In this document: positions 9,215 to 17,075 of the stretch, piece by piece
How the letters are laid out: every line of letters begins with the position of its first letter
How positions within the stretch are numbered: position 1 is the first letter of the stretch
DNA from: Cylindrospermum sp. FACHB-282
GTDB lineage: Bacteria; Cyanobacteriota; Cyanobacteriia; Cyanobacteriales; Nostocaceae
Assembly: GCF_014697195.1 (NCBI RefSeq)
Contig: NZ_JACJRJ010000058.1
Coordinates: 1 to 34,279, forward strand
Length of the DNA: 34,279 nucleotides
Direction of reading: 5' to 3'
Notes under the pieces: model-generated
What the model was told of the DNA's origin: nothing
What the model saw: only the letters and a program-made list of their open reading frames with translations
The model's database searches: none
Program-made: the position numbers and the translations under genes

Positions 9215-9370
9215 ACAAGATCAAATGTGCTTGATTACACATAATTATTGTTAAGCTTAGAGCAATATTGTACCCTTAACGATAATTATGTTGATTGGGG
9301 CAGACAGATTTTATATAAAAGTTAAAATAAGTTAATTCTTCCCAAAACGATTGAATAAGTTGGCATAAAC

Positions 9371-10444
9371 TTGTTAAATACATTATTAATTAATCTATCT
9401 ATTTTATTCTCTCAACCAACAGGGATTAGCAATTATGCTAGGAATGTTTTTCCTTATTTAAAAACTCTTAACCCTACTCTATTAACTGCCGAAAGCTACC
9501 GTGAATTTAACTGTTATTCAATCCCAGATAATTTGACTCCTAGTCAAGGTACAAAAGGCCATTTTCGCCGCTTGTTTTGGACGCAATTTAAATTACCGCA
9601 AATCTATAAAAATCTAAAATCTAACCTTTTATTTTCTCCACTTCCAGAAGCACCCCTGTATAGCAACTGCCGTTTTGTGGTGATGGTTCACGATTTTATT
9701 CCGTTGCGCTTTCCCAAACGGTTTTCACCGTTGACACCATACCATCGCTACTACATTCCCCAAGTTATCACCCAAGCGGAACACGTTATCTGCAACTCCC
9801 AGTCCACTGCTAAGGACATTACTGATTTTTTCCAGATTCCGGCTAGCAAAATTACCCCAATACCCCTAGCACACGATCGCACACATTTCCGTTTTCTCAA
9901 TCTACCCACCAGCAACTACTTTCTCTACATTGGACGCCAAGACTCCTATAAAAACCTACAGCGACTAATTACTGCCTTTGCTGCATTACCTAACAGGGGT
10001 GACTATGAACTATGGCTAGCAGGCCCGACTGATCGCCGTTACACCCCGATTTTACAGACGCAAGCTGAGCAACTGGGGATAACTCATCAGGTAAAGTTTC
10101 TCAACTATGTTGCTTATAGCGAATTGCCAAAAATCATCAATGGGGCGATCGCACTCGTTTTCCCCAGTCTCTGGGAAGGCTTTGGTTTCCCCGTCTTAGA
10201 AGCGATGGCTTGCGGTACTCCTGTGATCACTTCCAACCTTTCCTCCCTACCAGAAGTCGCTGGTGACGCGGCTATTCTCATCAATCCCTACAACACAGGA
10301 GAAATCACCGCAGCTATGGAGGCGATCGCTAATGATTCAAAATTGCGATCGCATCTTTCCCACCAAAGTATCGCTAGAGCCAATCAATTCAGTTGGGAAC
10401 AAACAGGACAAGCCACCGTTGAAGTTTTATCCCGTTATTTATAA
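9371..10444 (+). CDS. Glycosyltransferase, GT4 family
   Basis: This GT-B glycosyltransferase has 357 residues. The N-terminal acceptor domain has [16 protein letters not shown]. The C-terminal donor domain has [18 protein letters not shown] and [23 protein letters not shown], followed by [19 protein letters not shown], typical of mannosyl- or rhamnosyltransferase-like GT4 enzymes. The frame has a stop at 9356-9358, and the TTG at 9371 is the first usable start; no clear Shine-Dalgarno precedes it. Base composition moves back toward the genome norm and HIP1 octamers reappear from about 10145. It probably ends the sugar cluster. Confidence 0.9.
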   Translation: MLNTLLINLSILFSQPTGISNYARNVFPYLKTLNPTLLTAESYREFNCYSIPDNLTPSQGTKGHFRRLFWTQFKLPQIYKNLKSNLLFSPLPEAPLYSNCRFVVMVHDFIPLRFPKRFSPLTPYHRYYIPQVITQAEHVICNSQSTAKDITDFFQIPASKITPIPLAHDRTHFRFLNLPTSNYFLYIGRQDSYKNLQRLITAFAALPNRGDYELWLAGPTDRRYTPILQTQAEQLGITHQVKFLNYVAYSELPKIINGAIALVFPSLWEGFGFPVLEAMACGTPVITSNLSSLPEVAGDAAILINPYNTGEITAAMEAIANDSKLRSHLSHQSIARANQFSWEQTGQATVEVLSRYL

Positions 10445-10490
10445 TGTTAGGCTAAAGCTATCTTGCTAAACCCATACCAAATAAATCATG

Positions 10491-11087
10491 ATGGTTGTGC
10501 AAAGTCCCACCCGCCAATATTCTATAGAAGAATACCTTGCTCATGAAGAGGCTGCTGAAGACCGCAGCGAATATCGAAATGGAGAAATAGTATCAATGGC
10601 TGGAGGCTCGATAAATCATAACCGAATTATCCGCAACCTGAGTAGACTACTAGAATTAGGCTTACAAAAACAGCCTTATGAAGTGTTCCTTAGCGACTTA
10701 CGGCTATGGATTCCTCGTTACCGAGAATACACATATCCAGATATTCTCATCATCAAAGATCAAGCAATCTTTCAAGAAGGACGAACCGATACAATAATCA
10801 ATCCTAGTATTATCTTTGAAGTCCTTTCTAAATCTACAAGCAGTCGAGATAGAGGCGACAAATTTACCTATTACCGTTCCCTTCCCGAATTTCAAGAATA
10901 TATTTTAATTGACCAATATCAAATTCATATTGAGCATTTTAGCAAAACACCAGAAGGTAACTGGCTATTTAGTGAATCCGACGATGAAGATGGAGTTTTA
11001 ACATTAGATTCAGCAAACTGCCAAATTCCCCACCGCCAGATTTATGATCGGGTTACATTTGACAACAAACCGGAACTAGAGATTTAG
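10491..11087 (+). CDS. Uma2 family putative endonuclease
   Basis: This is the common cyanobacterial form of Uma2/DUF820, 198 residues from the second of two adjacent ATGs (10488 and 10491). It shows the N-terminal YSIEEYLAHEE, then RSEYRNGEIVSMAGGS, YPDILIIKD near residue 80, and PSIIFEVLSKST near 105, the PD-(D/E)xK-like acidic residues. The molecular role is unknown. It is unrelated in detail to the longer Uma2 at 2979. The two bracket the sugar cluster, which may be coincidence because Uma2 genes are abundant in these genomes. Confidence 0.88.
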   Translation: MVVQSPTRQYSIEEYLAHEEAAEDRSEYRNGEIVSMAGGSINHNRIIRNLSRLLELGLQKQPYEVFLSDLRLWIPRYREYTYPDILIIKDQAIFQEGRTDTIINPSIIFEVLSKSTSSRDRGDKFTYYRSLPEFQEYILIDQYQIHIEHFSKTPEGNWLFSESDDEDGVLTLDSANCQIPHRQIYDRVTFDNKPELEI

Positions 11088-11125
11088 GTCAACTACCTCA
11101 TGAGTACATTGAGGGTAGGGACTGC

Positions 11126-11183
11126 CGCGAACCGTTCAAAATTCAAAAATAATTTTTTGTTTGAATTTTGAATTTTGTTCGCG
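11126..11183. terminator. Bipartite inverted repeat, probable bidirectional terminator
   Basis: The outer arms CGCGAAC (11126-11132) and GTTCGCG (11177-11183) enclose perfect 13-bp inner arms TTCAAAATTCAAA (11135-11147) and TTTGAATTTTGAA (11160-11172). It sits between the convergent Uma2 (plus) and pyk (minus) genes, where a shared terminator is expected. Confidence 0.55.
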
Positions 11184-11212
11184 CCGGTGCGGTCGGCTCT
11201 ATTTTGAATTGC

Positions 11213-12982
11213 TTAAGGCGTTCCCACAGCTCCAGAGTAAACCAAACCCCGTTGCATATCTAGGGTCAAAATCGCCCCATCTCGAATTACTTGAGTTGCC
11301 TTCTTCACACCAACAATTACTGGCACACCGAGACGCAAACCAATCACCGCTGCGTGACTGGTGAGACTTTCATCTTCCGTAATTATCCCGCCAGCTTTAC
11401 GAATTGCCTCAATAAAATCGGCGCTGGTGCGGGAGACTACCAAAATATCTCCAGCATTAAAGTTACTCACATCCATACTAGTATGAGCCACCCTGGCGCG
11501 ACCACTCACTGAACCTTGTCCTAAACCAATTCCTTGACCTAGTACAGCAGTCACCACCTCAACCTTAATCAAATCTGTTGACCCAGAAACTCCTTGGAGT
11601 GTGCCAGCGGTCATTACCACCAAATCGCCCTCAGACAGTAGCTGATTTTCCTGAGCAACATTGATAGCAGCTTGAAACGTCTGGCCAGTAGAAGGTAGTC
11701 CTAGCACCAACAAAGGTTTCACACCCCACACCATCTGCAACTGTCGTGCCACATTGACGTGGGGTGTGATTGCCAAAATGGGTGTATGGGGACGGAACTT
11801 AGAGACATTGCGAGCTGTTGCTCCGGTTTGCGTTAGGGTCATAATTGCCGCTGCACCTAGTTGTTCGGCAATTTGACCTACAGCTTGACTAATCGCATTG
11901 GGAATAGAACGCTTATTATCTCCTCTCTGGCGTGCTGCACAGGTAAGTGAATCTTCCTGTTCAATTCGCTCGGCAATGCGTGCCATTGTTGCCACAGCCT
12001 CTACTGGGAAACTACCAACGGCAGTTTCATTGGAGAGCATGACTGCATCTGTGCCATCTAAAATCGCGTTTGCCACATCCGATACTTCAGCACGAGTGGG
12101 GCGGGGGTTGCTCACCATACTGTCTAACATCTGGGTGGCGGTGATGATAGGAATCCCTAAGCGATTTGCTGTGGCAATCAGCCGCTTTTGGAGAACAGGC
12201 ACATCCTCCGCAGGTAATTCCACCCCTAAGTCACCTCTGGCAACCATGACGCCGTCACACAAAGAGAGCACTTCCTCCATTTGTTCAATCGCTTCGTGCT
12301 TTTCAATTTTGGCAACCACTGGCACATATTTGCCTGTGCTAGAAATTAGTTCTTTAATTTCTATCATATCCTGGGGGTTGCGGACAAAGGAAAGCGCTAC
12401 CCAGTCTACTCCCTGATCGAGACCAAACATCAGATCCTCTCGGTCTTTGTCGGTCATTGCCTTAATCGACAGGTAGACTCCAGGAAAGTTCACACCTTTA
12501 TTGTTAGAAAGCTTACCGGGTACAGTGATGCGACAATGCAAGTCACCTTTGTCACGGTTAATATCCTCCACCAGCATTTCTACTCTTCCGTCATCGAGGA
12601 GGATTTTTGCGCCAACGGGGACTTCTTCTGCTAAATAATCGTAGGTGACGCAGCTAATTTCTTGTGAGCCTATAACTGGGCGATTTGTCAAGGTGAAGCG
12701 ATCGCCTTTAGCCACAACTATAGACCCATCTTCAAATCGCCCCAAGCGAATTTTTGGCCCTTGCAAGTCTTGGAGAATTGCCACTGGCTGATTTAATTCA
12801 AAAGCGGTTTGCCGAATTAAGCGAATACTGCGCTGATGGTCGGCATGAGTCCCGTGGGAGAAGTTTAACCGCAGTGTAGTTGCACCCGCTTCAATGATCG
12901 CCTTGAGCATTTCTGGGCTGCTGGTGGCAGGACCAATAGTTGCGACAATTTTCGTCCGGCGTAGAGAATCTCTTAATTGCAT
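11213..12982 (-). CDS. pyk: Pyruvate kinase with C-terminal PEP-utiliser mobile domain
   Basis: The enzyme transfers phosphate from phosphoenolpyruvate to ADP, the last step of glycolysis. The 589-residue protein starts RRTKIVATIGPATSS, has the active-site stretches VAKIEKHEAIEQ and MVARGDLGVE, and ITATQMLDSM with the substrate-binding Thr. About 100 extra C-terminal residues form a PEP-utilising mobile domain (GIITEDESLTSHAAVIG with the swivelling His), as in Bacillus and many cyanobacterial isozymes. It faces away from crtR, with 367 nt between the two starts. Confidence 0.97.
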   Translation of the reverse strand: MQLRDSLRRTKIVATIGPATSSPEMLKAIIEAGATTLRLNFSHGTHADHQRSIRLIRQTAFELNQPVAILQDLQGPKIRLGRFEDGSIVVAKGDRFTLTNRPVIGSQEISCVTYDYLAEEVPVGAKILLDDGRVEMLVEDINRDKGDLHCRITVPGKLSNNKGVNFPGVYLSIKAMTDKDREDLMFGLDQGVDWVALSFVRNPQDMIEIKELISSTGKYVPVVAKIEKHEAIEQMEEVLSLCDGVMVARGDLGVELPAEDVPVLQKRLIATANRLGIPIITATQMLDSMVSNPRPTRAEVSDVANAILDGTDAVMLSNETAVGSFPVEAVATMARIAERIEQEDSLTCAARQRGDNKRSIPNAISQAVGQIAEQLGAAAIMTLTQTGATARNVSKFRPHTPILAITPHVNVARQLQMVWGVKPLLVLGLPSTGQTFQAAINVAQENQLLSEGDLVVMTAGTLQGVSGSTDLIKVEVVTAVLGQGIGLGQGSVSGRARVAHTSMDVSNFNAGDILVVSRTSADFIEAIRKAGGIITEDESLTSHAAVIGLRLGVPVIVGVKKATQVIRDGAILTLDMQRGLVYSGAVGTP

Positions 12983-13349
12983 AGGGGCTGAATTTAGGGA
13001 GCTATCTGGGAAGTCATCATAAATTAAACGGCATCTCCTTTTCAGTCACTGCGATATCAATAAGATGTGAGCAGTTAGAAATTGGGGCAGTAGGGGGAGT
13101 GGCATAGGCTAGATATCTTACACCAATCTTGTCTGCATCTTCCCCAAGAGATATTTTTCCGTTAAAGCAATGCTAATCGCCGCACCCTACCCATCAGCAA
13201 GGATATAAGTATCGTCTGGAATCATAGCGTTATTTATCTGCCCAAAAGCAAAGTTATGGATAAATCTTCCACCATAAAAGTTTACAGAACTTTATTCTTC
13301 ACTAAGATTTATCGTATATTCGTAATATTCGCTCAACAAGGAGTTGGTA
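12983..13349. promoter_or_regulatory. Divergent promoter region between pyk and crtR
   Basis: This stretch has no gene. On the plus strand TTTACA (13281-13286) and TAAGAT (13303-13308) are 16 nt apart and resemble a sigma-70 promoter for crtR. AAGGAG at 13338-13343 is the crtR ribosome site. No operator could be identified with confidence. Confidence 0.4.
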
Positions 13350-14240
13350 ATGCTCACGTCGGAGGCACAAAAACCACTGACAATCCCGCCCAAGGAATTT
13401 TTAGCGCCTCCTGGTGACTTTAATCCCACACTGCTGCTGTTTCTAGTAGCTGTGACGATGCTGGTGTTATCTAACTTTGGTTACTGGCTGTGGGAATGGC
13501 CCCATTGGCTATGTTTTAGTATTAATACTCTAGCCTTGCATTGTTCTGGGACGGTGATTCATGATGCCTGTCACCAATCTGCCCATCGGCATCGGTTAAT
13601 CAATGCTGCATTAGGCCATGGTAGCGCTTTGATGCTGGCTTTTGCTTTCCCGGTGTTTACACGGGTACATTTGCAGCATCATAGTCATGTCAATCATCCC
13701 CAAGATGACCCTGATCATTATGTTTCTACTGGTGGGCCCCTGTGGCTGATTGCGGTGCGGTTTTTGTACCATGAGGTATTTTTCTTTCAACGGCGACTGT
13801 GGCGTAAAAATGAGCTATGGGAATGGTTTGTCAGTCGCTTAGTTGTAATTTCAATTGTGTATGTTTCTGTGCAGTACCACTTTTTGGGCTATATTCTCAA
13901 TTTTTGGTTCATTCCGGCGTTTTTGGTAGGTGTAGCATTGGGGTTATTTTTTGATTATTTACCCCATCGTCCTTTTGTGGAGCGCGATCGCTGGAAAAAT
14001 GCCCGCGTCTATCCTGGACAATTTCTGAATATCCTGATTATGGGGCAGAATTATCACTTAATTCATCATTTGTGGCCTTCTATTCCCTGGTACAATTACC
14101 AGCCTGCATACTACACTATGAAGCCGCTTTTAGATGAAAAAGGCTGTTATCAAACTTCAGGGTTATTGCAGAAAAAAGACTTCTTTGAGTTCTTGTATGA
14201 TATTTTCGTGGGCATCCGCTTTCATCACCATAAAGAATAG
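13350..14240 (+). CDS. crtR: Beta-carotene hydroxylase CrtR
   Basis: CrtR hydroxylates the beta-ionone rings of carotenoids to give zeaxanthin and, in some strains, myxoxanthophyll. It is a membrane di-iron enzyme of 296 residues with several hydrophobic segments. The His clusters are HDACHQSAH at about 71-79, HLQHHSH at about 107-113 and NYHLIHH near the C-terminus. The fatty-acid-desaturase-like layout and GTVIHDA context favour CrtR over the CrtZ or ketolase types. The ATG at 13350 is chosen because AAGGAG lies six nt upstream; a TTG at 13344 overlaps that site's spacing. Confidence 0.92.
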   Translation: MLTSEAQKPLTIPPKEFLAPPGDFNPTLLLFLVAVTMLVLSNFGYWLWEWPHWLCFSINTLALHCSGTVIHDACHQSAHRHRLINAALGHGSALMLAFAFPVFTRVHLQHHSHVNHPQDDPDHYVSTGGPLWLIAVRFLYHEVFFFQRRLWRKNELWEWFVSRLVVISIVYVSVQYHFLGYILNFWFIPAFLVGVALGLFFDYLPHRPFVERDRWKNARVYPGQFLNILIMGQNYHLIHHLWPSIPWYNYQPAYYTMKPLLDEKGCYQTSGLLQKKDFFEFLYDIFVGIRFHHHKE

Positions 14241-14293
14241 ATAATTGTCACAATATATGCCAGGGCAAGCATCTTAATAAAGATAGGAGTTCT

Positions 14294-14656
14294 TTGTTGA
14301 AGCTAGTTGAGTGGGTTGGCAGTTCTCTTGAGGATTTGAGAGAGTTTCCAGGTGAAGTTCAGCAGGTTATGGGTTATGCCCTATACGTAGCTCAATGCGG
14401 TGAAAAGCATCCTTCAGCAAAACCGCTCAAAGGATTTAAAGGTGCTGGGGTGCTGGAAGTTGTAGAGGATTTTGATGGAAATACTTACAGATCTGTCTAC
14501 ACTGTGAAGCTGGCAGGTGTGGTTTATGTGCTACACGCTTTTCAAAAGAAGTCAAAACGGGGTATTGCCACACCAAAGCAAGATATTGAACTGATTGAAG
14601 CCAGACTTAAGCGAGCTAGAGAACATTATGCGGCAACCTATGAGAAGCAGCAATAA
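14294..14656 (+). CDS. HigB-like toxin, Gp49/RelE superfamily
   Basis: This is a probable translation-blocking mRNA interferase of the phage-derived Gp49-like (HigB) family, about 120 residues. Typical segments are LREFPGEVQQVMGYALYVAQCGEKHPSAKPLKGF, then VLEVVEDFDGNTYRSVYTV and VVYVLHAFQKKSKRGIATP. There is no ATG: TTG codons at 14294 and 14297 are both possible, and AGGAG at 14285-14289 fits the second slightly better. Its stop overlaps the ribosome site of the antitoxin gene, so the pair is coupled. Confidence 0.9.
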   Translation: MLKLVEWVGSSLEDLREFPGEVQQVMGYALYVAQCGEKHPSAKPLKGFKGAGVLEVVEDFDGNTYRSVYTVKLAGVVYVLHAFQKKSKRGIATPKQDIELIEARLKRAREHYAATYEKQQ

Positions 14657-14666
14657 GGAGGAAACA

Positions 14667-14996
14667 ATGGCTCAAGAAATTAGTGTTCAACCAAGTAGCG
14701 GCAATGTATTTGCAGATTTAGGTCTGGTTAACGCTGATGAGCTAATTGTAAAAGCCGAACTCGCACGTAAAATCAGCGAGATTATTACCCAACAGCAGAT
14801 GACACAATTTGAAGCAGCAGAACTTCTAGAAATTGATGAACCCACGGTTTCTGCATTGATCAAGGGAAAGCTATCAGATTTCTCAACCGTGCATTTGTTC
14901 CGATTTTTGAATGCTTTAGGTCGTGATGTGGAAATTATCGTCAAAGCAAAACCTAAATCCCATCCCCAAGCTCAAACACGGGTTTTCAGCACATAG
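14667..14996 (+). CDS. HigA-like antitoxin, XRE helix-turn-helix
   Basis: This is the antitoxin and likely autorepressor of the preceding HigB-like toxin. The 109-residue protein has an XRE-type helix-turn-helix (MTQFEAAELLEIDEPTVSALIKGKLSDFS) at about residues 50-80, followed by LFRFLNALGRDVEIIVKAKP, usual in HigA-2 proteins. A very strong AAGGAGG (14655-14661), overlapping the toxin TAA, places the start at the ATG 14667 and would favour antitoxin over toxin synthesis. Confidence 0.9.
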   Translation: MAQEISVQPSSGNVFADLGLVNADELIVKAELARKISEIITQQQMTQFEAAELLEIDEPTVSALIKGKLSDFSTVHLFRFLNALGRDVEIIVKAKPKSHPQAQTRVFST

Positions 14997-15071
14997 TTTT
15001 GCAGATACTAGAGTTAATAACCTTCAAACCAAGTAGGCTAATGATGAACAGTTTCTAATTCCTTGAAAATA

Positions 15072-15131
15072 TTAATACAGAGAATATCTGAAACAAACTT
15101 TCAGTTGTACTGCATCTACCCAGATTGTCAC
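15072..15131 (-). pseudogene. Stub of a DUF5615 (PIN-like) toxin gene
   Basis: A GTG at 15131 overlaps the TGA of the DUF433 gene and opens MTIWVDAVQLKVCFRYSLY, then stops. MTIWVDAQLSP-type starts are typical of DUF5615 PIN-like toxins, the usual partner of DUF433 antitoxins. Only the first seven residues look conserved; the rest of the expected roughly 110 residues is missing. The match is short and made from memory of the family, so it is tentative. Confidence 0.5.
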
Positions 15132-15352
15132 GCTACTAGAACCGGATAATTTAGTTTACGTGAAGCGTACAGAAGCGCTGCTTTAATATCATCCGTCTCT
15201 AAATCGGGTAACTCTTCAAGAATTTGTTCAGCAGTCAGTTCAGCTACAAACAAGTCCAGCACATCTGATACACGAATTCTCATACCCCGGATACAGGGAC
15301 GACCGCCACATTGTTTTGGGTTAACTGTAATTCTTTCAAGTAAATTTGACAT
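15128..15352 (-). CDS. DUF433 antitoxin-like protein
   Basis: This 74-residue protein carries the DUF433 hallmark ITVNPKQCGGRPCIRGMRIRVSDVLDLF and ILEELPDLETDDIKAALLYA, a winged helix-turn-helix-like fold. DUF433 proteins usually pair with a DUF5615 PIN-like toxin encoded immediately downstream. Here only a stub of that partner remains, so this looks like an orphan antitoxin. The ATG is at 15352. The upstream minus-strand nuclease-like gene ends 30 nt away. Confidence 0.88.
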   Translation of the reverse strand: MSNLLERITVNPKQCGGRPCIRGMRIRVSDVLDLFVAELTAEQILEELPDLETDDIKAALLYASRKLNYPVLVA

Positions 15353-15382
15353 GGGAATTTACTCTCTTCATAAATAGTTCTC

Positions 15383-16231
15383 TCACAATTCAGAAGACAC
15401 CTTCTTTGCTGTTGATTTTTTAACTCTCGCTCTCTCATCTAATGATGAAAAGTTAAGAGAACTGACGTCACCAAACAGGTTTAGTAATTCCGAGGTTAAT
15501 TTCTTGGCTGCTGTTATGAAATGGGGCAGGTAGCCTAAAGTGAGAACATGAATAGTTGTTCCGGTTAAGCCACTTATTTGTTGAGGAAAATGTAAAAACC
15601 CTTTTTCAATCGCATCAACGACTAATTCACCATCAGTATTCAAGTAGCTTTCAAATAGAGATCCATCTATTACGATAACTGGAAAAATAAACGTTAGATG
15701 TTTCGGCCGATTTTCCTCCTGTGATATCTTGACAGCTATTGCAGCTTTCAAAGCACTCATGGCTGCTTTGTATGTATTGTCAGCACCAGTTGTGAAAGCC
15801 TGAGTAACGGCATAAGCATTTCGACCTTCTTTATGAAACCAGGGAAATTTCCCTTCTAATTTTTCTCCTAATCGGGAGATTTCCAGCGTTTTATCAATAA
15901 ACTGGGCTTTGCCAAATTCAGAATACAAGCAGTATGCAAAAAATCTATTGTAACCTGTGAGGGTATTTTCAGATGTGAATAGAATCCAAGGCTTTGAGTT
16001 TGACTTACACTCAATCATGAAATATACGTCAAAAATACCTATGATGTCCCCACAACGACTGATAATATCAATCTCCCTAGATTCATTGCTTTCAGGATCA
16101 ATATAGTAAGAACCCTGCCTTACGTCAAAACCTTCATCAATAAGCGCCGTTGCAACTTTCATTTCAAGAGGATAACCTTGTTCTTTGATCCAATTTTGAA
16201 CCTTTTTCTGAAGTTCATCACTTGTATCCAT
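15383..16231 (-). CDS. Unrecognised protein with a restriction-endonuclease-like PD-(D/E)xK signature
   Basis: I do not recognise this 282-residue protein by name. The N-terminal 85 residues look like a restriction-type nuclease fold: Glu23 in a helix (PLEMKVATALIDEGFDVRQG), then REIDII with Asp55, then the strand YFMIECKSNSKPW with Glu74-x-Lys76. The remaining 200 residues have no obvious motif; the tail is Lys/Ser-rich. Mrr-like or defence nucleases share this layout, but a methylase or toxin partner is absent. It starts 24 nt after the 95-residue gene, so the two probably form an operon. Confidence 0.7.
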   Translation of the reverse strand: MDTSDELQKKVQNWIKEQGYPLEMKVATALIDEGFDVRQGSYYIDPESNESREIDIISRCGDIIGIFDVYFMIECKSNSKPWILFTSENTLTGYNRFFAYCLYSEFGKAQFIDKTLEISRLGEKLEGKFPWFHKEGRNAYAVTQAFTTGADNTYKAAMSALKAAIAVKISQEENRPKHLTFIFPVIVIDGSLFESYLNTDGELVVDAIEKGFLHFPQQISGLTGTTIHVLTLGYLPHFITAAKKLTSELLNLFGDVSSLNFSSLDERARVKKSTAKKVSSEL

Positions 16232-16255
16232 AAAATACCTACTTAACTTGTCACC

Positions 16256-16543
16256 TCAAATATCCGTCCCTAAACTTTGAGCGTAGATAACCTCAATATT
16301 GTTACCAAATTCCAACTTATCTAAAGATTCGGTGAAAAAGACAAAACCTTTGTATGCAGTCACATATTTATAGATTTTTGTAAAAAAACCTTCACTTGTG
16401 ACAATCACAAGTGGCGCTTCCATTTTAGAGAGAATATTTAAGAAATCCTCTAGCTTGACACACACACCAGTTCCTCGATGAGTGAAGATTCTCCCACCAA
16501 TAGCAGTAGGTTGAGCGATCGCATCACCACTGTAATAGCTCAT
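16256..16543 (-). CDS. Unrecognised 95-residue protein upstream of the nuclease-like gene
   Basis: The protein has no family I can name. It has an alpha/beta pattern (LVIVTSEGFF, FVFFTESL, IEVIYAQSL) without membrane segments or a signal peptide. The ATG at 16543 gives MSYYSGDAIAQPTAIGGRIF. It precedes the PD-(D/E)xK-like gene by 24 nt on the same strand, so it may be its regulator, inhibitor or partner (inference). Confidence 0.6.
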   Translation of the reverse strand: MSYYSGDAIAQPTAIGGRIFTHRGTGVCVKLEDFLNILSKMEAPLVIVTSEGFFTKIYKYVTAYKGFVFFTESLDKLEFGNNIEVIYAQSLGTDI

Positions 16544-16579
16544 TTTGTGTTTATTCTTACATATATTTACATAAGTATT

Positions 16580-16993
16580 TTAAACTTTTGTCTCAACCGC
16601 TTGCTGTGATGCTTGTAACGGCTGGGGAAAATTCCAGTCTGGGCGCAATTTTGCAGCGTGGCGTAAATAGGTGTGGTAAATTGGGGCAGAAGCTGGCAAG
16701 TTAGCGTGAATTAACAACCGAATGCAACGCTGTAAGCTGCCCTCAACGTGCATTTGCTGGACATCTAACATAGCTACATTATCCCAGCAAGGACGCGATC
16801 GCGCGATCGCCGCTGGAAAAATCGCATCTAGATCCCGTGTCACCGAAAAAGTCACACTTATCATGTCATTCGGCTGGATTTGATTCCGTTCTTCCAATTC
16901 ATCAAGCAGTTCTGTCACCGCTTCTCCAATTGCCTCCACAGTATTTTCGGCAACAGTTGTTGCTCCGCGAATAGCCCGCATTTGCCACTCCAC
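16580..16993 (-). CDS. aroH: Chorismate mutase AroH
   Basis: The enzyme rearranges chorismate to prephenate for Phe and Tyr synthesis. It is the monofunctional Bacillus-type AroH fold: MRAIRGATTVAENT, then AVTELLDELEERN, FSVTRDLDAIFPA (with the active-site Arg), RPCWDNVAMLDVQQM and LRHAAKLRPDW. The GTG at 16993 (MEWQMRAIRG) is preferred because GGAGGA at 17001-17006 is 7 nt upstream; a TTG at 16999 would sit against that site. About 138 residues, normal for the family. Confidence 0.93.
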   Translation of the reverse strand: MEWQMRAIRGATTVAENTVEAIGEAVTELLDELEERNQIQPNDMISVTFSVTRDLDAIFPAAIARSRPCWDNVAMLDVQQMHVEGSLQRCIRLLIHANLPASAPIYHTYLRHAAKLRPDWNFPQPLQASQQAVETKV

Positions 16994-17020
16994 TCCCAAG
17001 TCCTCCTTTATTGATCAGTA

Positions 17021-17064
17021 GTCAATAGTCATTAGCAAAAAACTATTGACTAATGACTATTGAC
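17021..17064. repeat. Perfect 15-bp inverted repeat of STRR units between aroH and sppA
   Basis: GTCAATAGTCATTAG (17021-17035) and its exact reverse complement CTAATGACTATTGAC (17050-17064) flank a 14-nt loop. Both arms are facing copies of the TAGTCAT-type heptamer. It fills most of the 82-nt gap between two minus-strand genes and would form a strong RNA hairpin. Confidence 0.85.
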
Positions 17065-17075
17065 AAGTAATTAAT

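Noticed and set aside
3744-11087. Complete O-antigen or heterocyst envelope cluster
   Set aside because: No polymerase, ligase or final nucleotide-sugar reductase is present, so the product cannot be named.
11161-11512. Plus-strand frames at the 3' end of pyk
   Set aside because: They are antisense to a conserved pyruvate kinase and include part of the intergenic inverted repeat.
11898-12416. 172-residue plus-strand frame inside pyk
   Set aside because: It is the antisense shadow of the conserved catalytic domain; Ser/Ala-rich composition is typical of such shadows.
14595-14666. Upstream extension of the HigA-like gene
   Set aside because: The strong AAGGAGG and the family start point to the ATG at 14667; the upstream part overlaps the toxin gene.
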